DNA of 42,834 bases. It comes from Chamaesiphon sp. 341R_metabat_111 (lineage in GTDB: Bacteria > Cyanobacteriota > Cyanobacteriia > Cyanobacteriales > Chamaesiphonaceae). Below the pieces are notes generated by a model. That model had not been told where the DNA came from and searched no databases. It saw only the letters and a program-made list of their open reading frames with translations. The stretch is from positions 1 to 42,834 of the forward strand of contig JANXVE010000107.1 of the NCBI GenBank assembly GCA_025351825.1, in the 5' to 3' direction. Of the stretch, positions 25,236 to 32,894 are shown one piece after another. A program made the translations under genes and the position numbers. Positions within the stretch are counted from its first letter, which is position 1. Each line of letters starts with the position of its first letter.

Positions 25236-27461
25236 ATGAACCCAGTTGTCCTCACATTAATTGAAGTCCTAGTTGTGATTGGTGGATCGCGATTAGTTGG
25301 TTGGCTATTTAGATCGATCGGTCAACCTTTAGTAATTGGTGAAATTGTTGCAGGCATTGCTTTGGGGCCTTCATTATTAGGCTGGCTGGCTCCAGATTTA
25401 GCTGGGGTATTATTCCCCCAATCGGCAATTCCATTTTTGAATGTATTGTCGCAGATTGGCTTGATATTTTTCATGTTTTTAATTGGGTTAGAATTAGATC
25501 CCAAATATTTACGGGGCAATCTCAAGACAGCAATTGTGACATCTGGCGTAAGTATTTTAGTGCCGTTTTCCTTGGCTGGAATCCTATCATTATTAATTTA
25601 TCCAGTTCTCTCTAATGACAGTGTTTCGTTTACGGCATTTGCCTTATTCTTAGGTGCCGCGATGTCGATTACGGCATTTCCAGTCCTGGCTAGAATCATA
25701 ACTGAAAATAATCTCCAGAATACTCGACTGGGTACTTTGGCACTGACTTGTGCGGCTGTAGATGATGTGACGGCGTGGTGTTTATTAGCTCTGGCGATCG
25801 CAGTTACCAGAACTAACAGTATGATTGCTGCTGTGCCGATAATTATCTATTCTGTGCTCTACATTGTGGCAATGTTGACCGTGGGCAGGTGGCTACTAAA
25901 GATTTTATCTACTTATTACGATCGGACTGGGAAGCTGTCACAGTTGATGCTGGCGGGGATTTATATGGGAGTAGTATTATCGGCTCTGATTACAGAAGCG
26001 ATCGGGATTCACTTGATTTTCGGAGCATTTTTGCTCGGTGCGGCGATGCCAAAGAATCCGAGATTAGTACGAGAAATTGCTCAGAAGACGGAAGATTTTG
26101 TGTTGATATTTCTGTTACCAGTTTTCTTTGCTTATAGTGGACTCAAGACTCAAGTTGGTTTATTAAATAGTCCCGAACTCTGGTTATTGTGTGCGGCAAT
26201 TTTAGGGGTGGCAATTGTCGGTAAATATGTCGGTACTTACTATGCGGCAAGAAGTTGTCAGATCGGCAAACAGGAAGCCTCTGCACTCGGCTGGTTGATG
26301 AATACGCGGGGATTGACGGAATTAATCGTCTTGAATATTGGGTTGGAACTGGGAGTAATTTCACCGATTCTATTTACGATGTTGGTGATTATGGCGTTGG
26401 TGACTACGTTTATGACTTCACCACTATTGGAATGGACATATCCCAAAAAATCAATCCGGCTTCATAGTCAGCCAGATCCGATTCAAGGTTTTGAAAATGC
26501 ACCAGATGGCATTAATTTAGCTCTACAGTCTGCAACTGAAACAGTCCAAATACCTGTGTCAATTGATTATCGAATTTTAGTGCCAGTTGCCAATCCCAAT
26601 ACCCAAACAGGACTGCTGCAACTAGCGGCATCGATCGCTCAAAACGATCGCCAATCAGCTATTATCAATCCATTGAGCCTCATTGAACTGGAAAAAGATT
26701 ATCTGTTTCAAAGTACACCCTTTGAGGCAAATCGGCTGATCGATCGCAGATTGCAACAGTTAAATACTCTAATTAGTACCCTCGAACCGATCGAATCGAG
26801 AGCAATATTTCAACCGATCGTTCAAATCGGCTATGATGTAGCTCAGAAAACTGCGGTGATTGCTGCACTCGATCGAGCTAATTTAGTCTTATTGGGTTGG
26901 CATCGTCCAACTTTTAGAAACAATCGATTGGGTGGTAGAGTTGCCCAAATGCTCGGGAATACTCCCGCTGATATGGCAGTATTCATCGATGCCAATGATG
27001 ATAGCTCAATTAGTAGCTCATACCAGACTTTACTAGTGCCATATACTACTGCCAACGAGCACGACGATCTAGCAGTTGAAATCGCGATTAGGATGCTCTC
27101 AAACGATCGAGATCGACGACTGAAATTAGTTCGAGTAATTTCACCCGAGACTAGGAATGGCGAACTCAGTGCCGAACTCGATCGTCTCCTCGAAAGTTTG
27201 CCAGCAGAAATGAGAGCCAGAATTACGATTTCGACGATCGAAGCAGTCGATCCAATTCCAAAAATTGAAGAGATTTCGCGTCAGGTAGATCTGACAATTA
27301 CCGGAATCGGGAGTGACTGGGGGCAACGAAAACCGATCCTTGACAGCTATACAGATCGAATCGCCATTCAGTGTGTTTCCTCGCTACTCATTGCCCGTCG
27401 CTACAGTCAATTTAGCTCTCATCTAAGTTTTGTACTTGAAGATAATCATCGTCGCCAATGA
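25236..27461 (+). CDS. CPA2-family cation:proton antiporter with C-terminal USP-like domain
   Basis: A 741-residue transporter. About 12 hydrophobic segments lie within residues 1-400, typical of the monovalent cation:proton antiporter 2 family. The exchange motif is AAVDDVTAW with Asp176-Asp177, the arrangement found in Na+/H+ exchangers such as NapA, rather than the Asp-Gln type of Kef channels. NTRGLTELIVLNIGLELGV is also diagnostic. Residues of about 445-725 form a soluble region resembling two tandem universal-stress-protein-like folds (YRILVPVANPN, VLLGWHRP, YQTLLVPY). It should extrude Na+ or K+ in exchange for protons at the plasma or thylakoid membrane. Its last codons overlap the next gene by 4 bp. 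Confidence 0.92.
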   Translation: MNPVVLTLIEVLVVIGGSRLVGWLFRSIGQPLVIGEIVAGIALGPSLLGWLAPDLAGVLFPQSAIPFLNVLSQIGLIFFMFLIGLELDPKYLRGNLKTAIVTSGVSILVPFSLAGILSLLIYPVLSNDSVSFTAFALFLGAAMSITAFPVLARIITENNLQNTRLGTLALTCAAVDDVTAWCLLALAIAVTRTNSMIAAVPIIIYSVLYIVAMLTVGRWLLKILSTYYDRTGKLSQLMLAGIYMGVVLSALITEAIGIHLIFGAFLLGAAMPKNPRLVREIAQKTEDFVLIFLLPVFFAYSGLKTQVGLLNSPELWLLCAAILGVAIVGKYVGTYYAARSCQIGKQEASALGWLMNTRGLTELIVLNIGLELGVISPILFTMLVIMALVTTFMTSPLLEWTYPKKSIRLHSQPDPIQGFENAPDGINLALQSATETVQIPVSIDYRILVPVANPNTQTGLLQLAASIAQNDRQSAIINPLSLIELEKDYLFQSTPFEANRLIDRRLQQLNTLISTLEPIESRAIFQPIVQIGYDVAQKTAVIAALDRANLVLLGWHRPTFRNNRLGGRVAQMLGNTPADMAVFIDANDDSSISSSYQTLLVPYTTANEHDDLAVEIAIRMLSNDRDRRLKLVRVISPETRNGELSAELDRLLESLPAEMRARITISTIEAVDPIPKIEEISRQVDLTITGIGSDWGQRKPILDSYTDRIAIQCVSSLLIARRYSQFSSHLSFVLEDNHRRQ

Positions 27462-28048
27462 AAAAATTTTCACTTAAATCGATTGGGCTATATAGTCTAG
27501 CAATTGGTGGCGCAATTGCTTTTTTTCACTTTGTAACTAGCTATGGAGAGGCTAATGTCAAAGCACCAATTTCTGTTAGTGGTAGTTATCTGATTTCAGG
27601 TCAAAACTTGCCTGGTTGTCTTCACAACAAAGCACTTTTATTTAAAATCCAGCAGTCGGGTATTTATCTCAATGCCAATCTCATCGCGATTGATGAATCA
27701 AAGGGTGTAAATGTGCCTGGGAGGATCGATTCTCCAAGGGGAGAGGCTGCGCTAACGGAAAAAGCGATTACAACAGATATTCGTCCAACATTTTCTGGCA
27801 AGTTAAATACTTCTAATCCACCAAATAAATTAGATTTAACAGGACTAATACCAGCTAAAATTTGTCCGTTACCATCACAACTACGAGTGACTGGTTTGAT
27901 TGCAGCGGCTGATGCGCCAATCTACGATCGAACACCACAATTGCAGGGAAAACTCTGGCTCACTAGTCAAGATCTCATTCCAGCACTGCCAGTTGACTTT
28001 ACTGGTGCGATCCAGATGAAAACACCTTCATCAACTCAATCCCACTAA
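27458..28048 (+). CDS. Exported or membrane-anchored hypothetical protein coupled to the antiporter
   Basis: A 196-residue protein of unknown family. Its ATG overlaps the antiporter stop (ATGA), so translation is coupled. Residues 8-28 are hydrophobic (SIGLYSLAIGGAIAFFHFV), giving a signal anchor or uncleaved signal. The rest is predicted beta-rich and periplasmic or lumenal, with paired Cys in GQNLPGCLHNKAL and AKICPLPSQL that could form a disulfide. No lipobox is present. A role in modulating the antiporter is inferred only from the gene overlap. Confidence 0.75.
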   Translation: MKKFSLKSIGLYSLAIGGAIAFFHFVTSYGEANVKAPISVSGSYLISGQNLPGCLHNKALLFKIQQSGIYLNANLIAIDESKGVNVPGRIDSPRGEAALTEKAITTDIRPTFSGKLNTSNPPNKLDLTGLIPAKICPLPSQLRVTGLIAAADAPIYDRTPQLQGKLWLTSQDLIPALPVDFTGAIQMKTPSSTQSH

Positions 28049-28057
28049 TTAAAATAG

Positions 28058-28555
28058 TTACTTGCCAACTACTTTGCTCGCCACATTCATCTGAGGATCG
28101 ATTAAGACAATTTGACGACGATTTGGGGCGACTTTATAGCTGTTTTCTTCCATCACACTTCTTTGAGTTTGTGGATCGAAAGAACGACTGAAGTTGCTAT
28201 TGATTTTCTCAGTGCGGATCTTGGCATCTTGCACTTCTGTTTTGAGATGTTGTAATTTACCCTGCTGCGCCCAGTTGTAGCCGATCGAGTTTACCAAAGT
28301 AACGATCCCAAATACGGACAAAGCTGAATAAGTTATTAATTTCACCCCTGCCTCCAATCCCTGACGACGGTGGACATGAACGGGATTGACTTTAGCTCTC
28401 GATCGTTTTCGTGGGGACGATCCCGTTCTATTTTGACTGAGAGGATCGCCATGAAGCGGTTCTGACTGCTGTGATGCCGACGATCTACGCCGCTGAATCG
28501 AATATTCTGGTGGCTCGAAAGAATGTTGTGCGTTCATGAAATTTAGTACACCCAT
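28058..28555 (-). CDS. Single-pass membrane protein with short coiled coil (unknown)
   Basis: A 165-residue protein. The first 80 residues are polar, basic and probably disordered (RRRSSASQQ, SPRKRSRAKVNPVHVHRR). One membrane helix lies at about 76-92 (SALSVFGIVTLVNSIGY), followed by a short helical coil (KLQHLKTEVQDAKIRTEKIN) and a conserved-looking tail (PNRRQIVLIDP). The topology resembles small division proteins of the FtsB/FtsL/DivIC type, but I see no sequence match, so this is only an analogy. A -10 box (28570-28575) lies very close to the ATG at 28555; the ATG at 28537 may be the real start. The gene is convergent with the antiporter-coupled gene. Confidence 0.75.
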   Translation of the reverse strand: MGVLNFMNAQHSFEPPEYSIQRRRSSASQQSEPLHGDPLSQNRTGSSPRKRSRAKVNPVHVHRRQGLEAGVKLITYSALSVFGIVTLVNSIGYNWAQQGKLQHLKTEVQDAKIRTEKINSNFSRSFDPQTQRSVMEENSYKVAPNRRQIVLIDPQMNVASKVVGK

Positions 28556-28569
28556 TTGGAATTTTACCC

Positions 28570-28575
28570 ATTATA
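28570..28575 (-). promoter_or_regulatory. Candidate -10 box TATAAT
   Basis: A perfect TATAAT on the minus strand, 15 bases upstream of the ATG at 28555 and 33 bases upstream of the ATG at 28537. This spacing favours the second ATG as translation start. No convincing -35 element is seen because the upstream side is repeat. Confidence 0.45.
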
Positions 28576-28589
28576 CAACGTTGGAGTAC

Positions 28590-28642
28590 GGGTGGTGGGG
28601 ATGGGGGACTGGGGGACTGGGAGACTGGGGGACGGGGAGACA
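28590..28642. repeat. Tandem GGGGGACT repeat
   Basis: Several units of GGGGGACT/GGGAGACT, the same as at 4455-4488. It lies between the membrane protein gene and the psaM terminator. Confidence 0.8.
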
Positions 28643-28680
28643 TAAAAAAATCTGGGACGTAATTAAAACTACGTCCCAGA
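28643..28680 (-). terminator. Rho-independent terminator after psaM
   Basis: Perfect 11-bp arms TCTGGGACGTA (28651-28661) and TACGTCCCAGA (28670-28680). On the minus strand the stem is followed directly by seven T. It lies 66 bp after the psaM stop codon, in the right orientation. Confidence 0.88.
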
Positions 28681-28745
28681 CTGGCGGATAGATAAAAAAG
28701 AGGATGCTTAAGCAACTGTGAATAGGGTTGCTTCAGCTACCTAAT

Positions 28746-28835
28746 CTATTTGCTCAATTCAGTTGATAGGCGTAGTGCCAAAAAACCAGGAATGAGCGCG
28801 ACTACCAACGCGACGAATACTTGAGTATCAGACAT
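28746..28835 (-). CDS. psaM: Photosystem I subunit XII (PsaM)
   Basis: A 29-residue single-helix subunit of photosystem I. The translation begins M-S-D-T-Q-V-F-V-A-L-V-V-A-L-I-P and ends L-R-L-S-T-E-L-S-K, which matches PsaM of other cyanobacteria (about 31 residues) almost position for position. The helix lies at residues 6-22 in the thylakoid membrane. A strong ribosome binding site (GGAGGAA) sits 7 bases before the ATG. A T-run terminator follows 66 bp after the stop. It is a single-gene unit, transcribed away from the subtilase gene. Confidence 0.93.
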   Translation of the reverse strand: MSDTQVFVALVVALIPGFLALRLSTELSK

Positions 28836-28935
28836 GAGAGATTCCTCCAAACACAGGGATTTTACCTGTTCACAGTTTGCGATAATTTTGGCTAGGACTG
28901 GGGATACTGTAACAAAATGTAGAGAGCGTACGGAG

Positions 28936-29040
28936 GCATTGGGGCATGGGAGTATGAGGGCGTGGGGGTACGGGAGTAAAACTCAGGATGCTCATATCTC
29001 CCGCGCTCCCGCGCCCCCACACTCCCACACCCCCCACACT
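28936..29040. repeat. Paired G-rich and C-rich minisatellite
   Basis: A G-rich arm (28936-28977, GGGGCATGGGAG, GGGGGTACGGGAG) is followed by a C-rich arm (29000-29040, CTCCCGCGCTCCCGCG, CACACTCCC). The arms are partly complementary. It matches the layout of 6671-6823 and 8672-8815. Confidence 0.75.
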
Positions 29041-29087
29041 CACTATGATTAACTAGTAAATAGCAAATTCAACCGGAGAAGGGCTGA

Positions 29088-30698
29088 TTGAATAAATACT
29101 GGCAACGGATCGCGATCGGGGTGTCAATTGGGAGTATAGTTGCGCCTAGTTTGGCATTACCAACGGCAAATTCGGTTGGGAGTGCGGGGATTGACGCATT
29201 GAGATTGCACCAGCAGCCATACAATCTTACAGGTAAAAAAATTGCGATCGGGCAGGTGGAAGTCGGTCGTCCAGGGCTGTTTGGTTGGGATAAGGCGGCT
29301 CAAAACCTGAAATTCAATCCCGAACAAGTTTTCTATCAAAACGGTGCTGCTAAAGCCAATGAGCAGGTGGAACAGCACGCGATGATGGTGGCAGCGGTGA
29401 TGATTAGTCGCGACAAACGATTTCCTGGAGTCGCTCCTGATGCCCGACTATATTCTAGTGCGATGGGAAAAGTAGATCGAACTGGACAGCCAGAAGAATG
29501 CCTCTCAATCCAACATATTGCCCAACAGAATGGTGGAGACATCCGCGCCATCAATCTGAGCTTTGGGGAGCCATTAGAGCGGGATCCACGTCCGAATGCC
29601 AAATTGGATGGCAATGCCTTATTTACTCAATGTCTGGATTGGTCGGCGCGGGTGCATAATGTCACCTATGCCGTTGCCGGAAACCAGGGCAAGGGTGGGA
29701 TTTCGATTCCGACGGACAACTACAACGGGATTAATGTTGCTTATTCAAACCTGCGAGAGGGCACTTACAGCAAGTTAGATTTTTCTAATCTGAGTGAAAT
29801 ACCGATTGGGACTGCCAAAAGAATTGAGGATCGGGAAGTAAATGTCGGCAATCGCAGATCGATCGGCTTAGTAGCCCCAGGTGGTAATCTTCAACTATAT
29901 AATTTGGCTGGGAAAGCTGTGCCAGCTAATGGCACTAGTTTTGCCGCGCCCCATGTAACGGGCACGGTAGCTCTATTGCAAGAATTCGGAGATCGACAAT
30001 TGCGGACTAAAAATCAGATGCCTGTGAATGTGCGCCCGCGTTGGACGCTCGATACCCGCCGTCATGAAGTGATGAAAGCAGTGCTACTCAATTCTGCTGA
30101 CAAAATCAAAGACACAGGAGATGGATTGCGATTGGGGATGACGCGGACAGTGTTAGCCAAAAATAATCGGGATTGGACGGAATCTATTTCTGCGCGAGAT
30201 CCTCAGATTCCGCTGGATTATCAGTTGGGGGCGGGTCAATTACATGCGTTCCGTGCCTATCAACAGTTTAGTCCTGGCGAGTATCATCCTACGAGTCCAG
30301 TGCCATCGATCGGGTGGGACTACAATACGATCGCGACCGGAGTATACCGAGATTATATCCTCGATCGACCCCTCGCCGAAAATAGCTGGGTATCGATCTC
30401 CCTCACTTGGGATCGACTAGTCGAGTTGCAAGATCTCAACCATAATCAGCAGTACGATGTCGGTGAAAAGTTTCGAGATCGAGGTCTTAATCAAATTAAT
30501 CTCTACTTAATGCCTGCCGAGGAAGATCGGATCGATCGAAGTTTATGGTCGTCCACTAGCTCTGTAGATAGCGTTCAGCATATATTTCATCAAGTTCGCG
30601 ATCCAGGCAAATACAAAATTCGCGTCTATTTTCGCAAAGCTATCCACTTACCCACTCAAAATTACGCTCTGGCTTGGTGGACAGTTTCCGGAAAATAG
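29088..30698 (+). CDS. S8 family (subtilisin-like) serine peptidase, Glu at the Asp site
   Basis: A 536-residue secreted or periplasmic subtilase. The signal peptide is clear (hydrophobic 8-22, SLALPTA). The peptidase domain spans about 45-400. Catalytic His97 (VEQHAMMVAAVM), oxyanion Asn199 (VAGNQG) and Ser284 (NGTSFAAPHVTG) are present. At the place of the catalytic Asp, where DTG or DSG is expected, the sequence reads IGQVEVG with Glu59. The His motif also lacks the usual HGTH form. Residues after about 400 form a beta-rich C-terminal domain with an Asp-rich stretch (LNHNQQYDVGEKFRDRG) that could bind calcium. It starts with TTG at 29088 behind GGAGAAGG. Confidence 0.85.
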   Translation: MNKYWQRIAIGVSIGSIVAPSLALPTANSVGSAGIDALRLHQQPYNLTGKKIAIGQVEVGRPGLFGWDKAAQNLKFNPEQVFYQNGAAKANEQVEQHAMMVAAVMISRDKRFPGVAPDARLYSSAMGKVDRTGQPEECLSIQHIAQQNGGDIRAINLSFGEPLERDPRPNAKLDGNALFTQCLDWSARVHNVTYAVAGNQGKGGISIPTDNYNGINVAYSNLREGTYSKLDFSNLSEIPIGTAKRIEDREVNVGNRRSIGLVAPGGNLQLYNLAGKAVPANGTSFAAPHVTGTVALLQEFGDRQLRTKNQMPVNVRPRWTLDTRRHEVMKAVLLNSADKIKDTGDGLRLGMTRTVLAKNNRDWTESISARDPQIPLDYQLGAGQLHAFRAYQQFSPGEYHPTSPVPSIGWDYNTIATGVYRDYILDRPLAENSWVSISLTWDRLVELQDLNHNQQYDVGEKFRDRGLNQINLYLMPAEEDRIDRSLWSSTSSVDSVQHIFHQVRDPGKYKIRVYFRKAIHLPTQNYALAWWTVSGK

Positions 30699-30814
30699 AG
30701 AAATGAGACTGTAGAAGAAATATGGTGCAAAATAATTTTTGACAATGTGGTATTAAACAGCAAAAACTGGGGATTTTAGATATATAGAGAGAATTAGCAT
30801 TGCTAAAGCCACTT

Positions 30815-31207
30815 ATGACATTATTACCAGATCTTTCCCAAGCACCGACACACCATCGCGATCTCGATGCCCTATCTAGGTTGGAAACATTTTTGTACCT
30901 CACGCCCGTCGTAGGACTATTGCCTTCAATGTGGGCAATCTATCGGTGTCAGCGGAACAAACGACAATTAGCGGTGTGTCGATTATCCGTGCTGCTTGCA
31001 TTTACCTGGTTGAGTATCTATCTAGGTTTAAATGTCGGCGCAGATTTATCAGGAGCATCAGCGGTGGGATTTAGATTATTATTCCTAAATAGTTTAGCTA
31101 CCTCTGGATACTTTATGGTCAGCGTATGGTTAATGGTGCTACTCTGGCAAAGGAAATCTTTGAGGTTGCCTGGATTTAGTGTTCTAGCAGAGCGTACGAT
31201 TCAGTAG
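30815..31207 (+). CDS. Small multi-pass membrane protein (unknown)
   Basis: A 130-residue membrane protein from the ATG at 30815; a TTG five codons upstream is possible. Three hydrophobic segments are visible: around FLYLTPVVGLLPSMWAIY, VLLAFTWLSIYLGLNVG and SGYFMVSVWLMVLLW. A basic loop (RCQRNKRQLAVCR) lies between the first two. I do not recognise the family with certainty. It precedes the LCP gene by about 100 bp in the same direction, so a link to cell-envelope assembly is possible but unproved. Confidence 0.7.
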   Translation: MTLLPDLSQAPTHHRDLDALSRLETFLYLTPVVGLLPSMWAIYRCQRNKRQLAVCRLSVLLAFTWLSIYLGLNVGADLSGASAVGFRLLFLNSLATSGYFMVSVWLMVLLWQRKSLRLPGFSVLAERTIQ

Positions 31208-31306
31208 TTGCGTGACACAAAATATTTAGTGTCTATTTATACATGCCAGAGATTTAAGCCAAGCCATAAACGCAATCATTCAAATCCCCAATCCCTAATT
31301 TAAAAC

Positions 31307-32755
31307 GTGAGTAAAGTGGACGCGAGAAAAGCCAACCAGCACCATCGTAAATCGAATAGCCCTAATCCCCCTATGGTACGTCGTCAGTCAACAAAAAAAC
31401 GCAAGGGTATTCCACTTTGGGTCTGGCTCGGTTGGGGGAGTGTAGGGACTGTTTCGGCTGCTGCGGTGGCTTTAGTGCTTCTTTCGTTTGATTCGGCACC
31501 ACTTCAGCAGCGAGTACTTTCAGCCGCAGATGCAGCCTTCTTCAATCAAAATGGTAAAGATGCATTCTCCCGCAGTGTCCTTCAAGTACCTGAAGTTTCC
31601 AAGCCTGTAAATATTCTGTTATTGGGTATTAAAACCAATCTTTCTGATGTCAAAACTAGTGATGGTAGCAGTCGAAAAAAGACTGGTTATGATGCTGAGG
31701 TTGATTCACTAGATGGTTTATCAGATACAATGATGCTGTTGCGATTCGATCCTCAAACCAAGCGAACGATCGTCTTAGGTATTCCGCGTGATACTAAGAT
31801 CGAACGCAGCGAGCATGGGATTGAAAAAATTAATGCTGTAGACCATGAAAGTGGTCCTGCTGCTGCTGCAAAAGAAGTTAGTAAGGTGTTAGGTGGTGTA
31901 GCGATCGATCGATACATTCGCGTCAATAATATGGGTGTAGCCAAACTTGTCGATGAGTTGGGCGGAGTCACTGTCACTGTGCCCAAAGATATCAAGTATC
32001 AGGATGATTCGCAGCATTTTTATGTCAATCTTAAGGCTGGAAAACAACACCTCGACGGACTAAAATTGCTCGGCTTATTGCGCTACCGTCACGACGCAAA
32101 TGGTGATATCGGAAGGATGCAACGCCAGCAAATGGTCTTCAAAGCATTGCTAGAACAGTCACTCAATCCGATGACGATGGCGAGGATGCCGCAACTATTT
32201 GCAGTACTAAAATCCCACATCGATACCAATCTTACCGTCGAAGAGTTTATCGCGCTGGGTGGATTTTCGATGCAAAATGGCAAGTCCAAAATGCAAATGT
32301 TAATGATGCCAGGTGACTACAATGGTGATGGTAAACATGGTGTGAGCTATTGGCTGCCTGATGAAGCTGGTATCCAAAATATGATGGCACGTTATTTCGA
32401 TCGCGGTACAATTTCACCCAGTGAGACTAAGGTAGAAAAACTCAAAATTAATATTCAAGATACTAGTCATTTTCCAGATGCAACTACCCGATTAATCAAG
32501 CGATTAAATAAAGCAGGTTATCAAAATGTTCATCTCGACAATCCACCTAAAATCAAGGAAGATCTAACTACGAGTCAATTCATTGCTCAGAAAGGCAATC
32601 CTGAAGTTGCAGAAGGTTTATCGCAATTGTTAGGATTTGGAGAAGTCAAAGTCGAGAACTCTGGTAATCTCTATTCAGATGTCACCATCAAACTCGGTCG
32701 TGATTGGCTGCAAAAAGAAGAATCCTATAAATCTGCCAGTCCAAAAAGTAAGTAG
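31307..32755 (+). CDS. LytR/CpsA/Psr (LCP) family protein
   Basis: A 482-residue LCP protein. LCP enzymes transfer undecaprenyl-linked glycopolymers onto peptidoglycan or other acceptors outside the cytoplasmic membrane. A basic N-terminus of about 34 residues precedes one membrane helix (about 36-62). The LCP domain at about 98-280 shows VNILLLGI, DGLSDTMMLLRFDP, GIPRDTKI with the key Arg, GGVTVTVPKDIKY and LRYRHD..GDIGRMQRQQ. A LytR_C-type domain follows at about 378-470 (INIQDTSHFPDATTRLIKRL). The start is GTG at 31307; ATG at 31373 is an alternative that would shorten the basic tail by 22 residues. Confidence 0.92.
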   Translation: MSKVDARKANQHHRKSNSPNPPMVRRQSTKKRKGIPLWVWLGWGSVGTVSAAAVALVLLSFDSAPLQQRVLSAADAAFFNQNGKDAFSRSVLQVPEVSKPVNILLLGIKTNLSDVKTSDGSSRKKTGYDAEVDSLDGLSDTMMLLRFDPQTKRTIVLGIPRDTKIERSEHGIEKINAVDHESGPAAAAKEVSKVLGGVAIDRYIRVNNMGVAKLVDELGGVTVTVPKDIKYQDDSQHFYVNLKAGKQHLDGLKLLGLLRYRHDANGDIGRMQRQQMVFKALLEQSLNPMTMARMPQLFAVLKSHIDTNLTVEEFIALGGFSMQNGKSKMQMLMMPGDYNGDGKHGVSYWLPDEAGIQNMMARYFDRGTISPSETKVEKLKINIQDTSHFPDATTRLIKRLNKAGYQNVHLDNPPKIKEDLTTSQFIAQKGNPEVAEGLSQLLGFGEVKVENSGNLYSDVTIKLGRDWLQKEESYKSASPKSK

Positions 32756-32784
32756 TTAATTGATAGTTGATAATTGATAATTAA
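32756..32784. repeat. Heptamer repeat TTGATAG / TTGATAA
   Basis: Four imperfect units starting at the LCP stop codon. Same unit as 24767-24797. Confidence 0.7.
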
Positions 32785-32825
32785 TGAGAAGCAGGGATCT
32801 AAATCCCCCACCTTTAGGTGGACTG

Positions 32826-32860
32826 TTTTTAGGGTGGGGTTGAAATCCCCACCCTAAAAA
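32826..32860. terminator. Perfect 14-bp hairpin between the LCP gene and bioA
   Basis: Arms TTTTTAGGGTGGGG (32826-32839) and CCCCACCCTAAAAA (32847-32860) with loop TTGAAAT. A/T runs on both outer edges make it a possible bidirectional terminator. A shorter CCACCTTTAGGTGG palindrome lies just upstream. It may be another copy of the dispersed G-rich palindrome family. Confidence 0.65.
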
Positions 32861-32894
32861 CCCAATTCTCAATTCTCAATTCATTTAAATTTCT

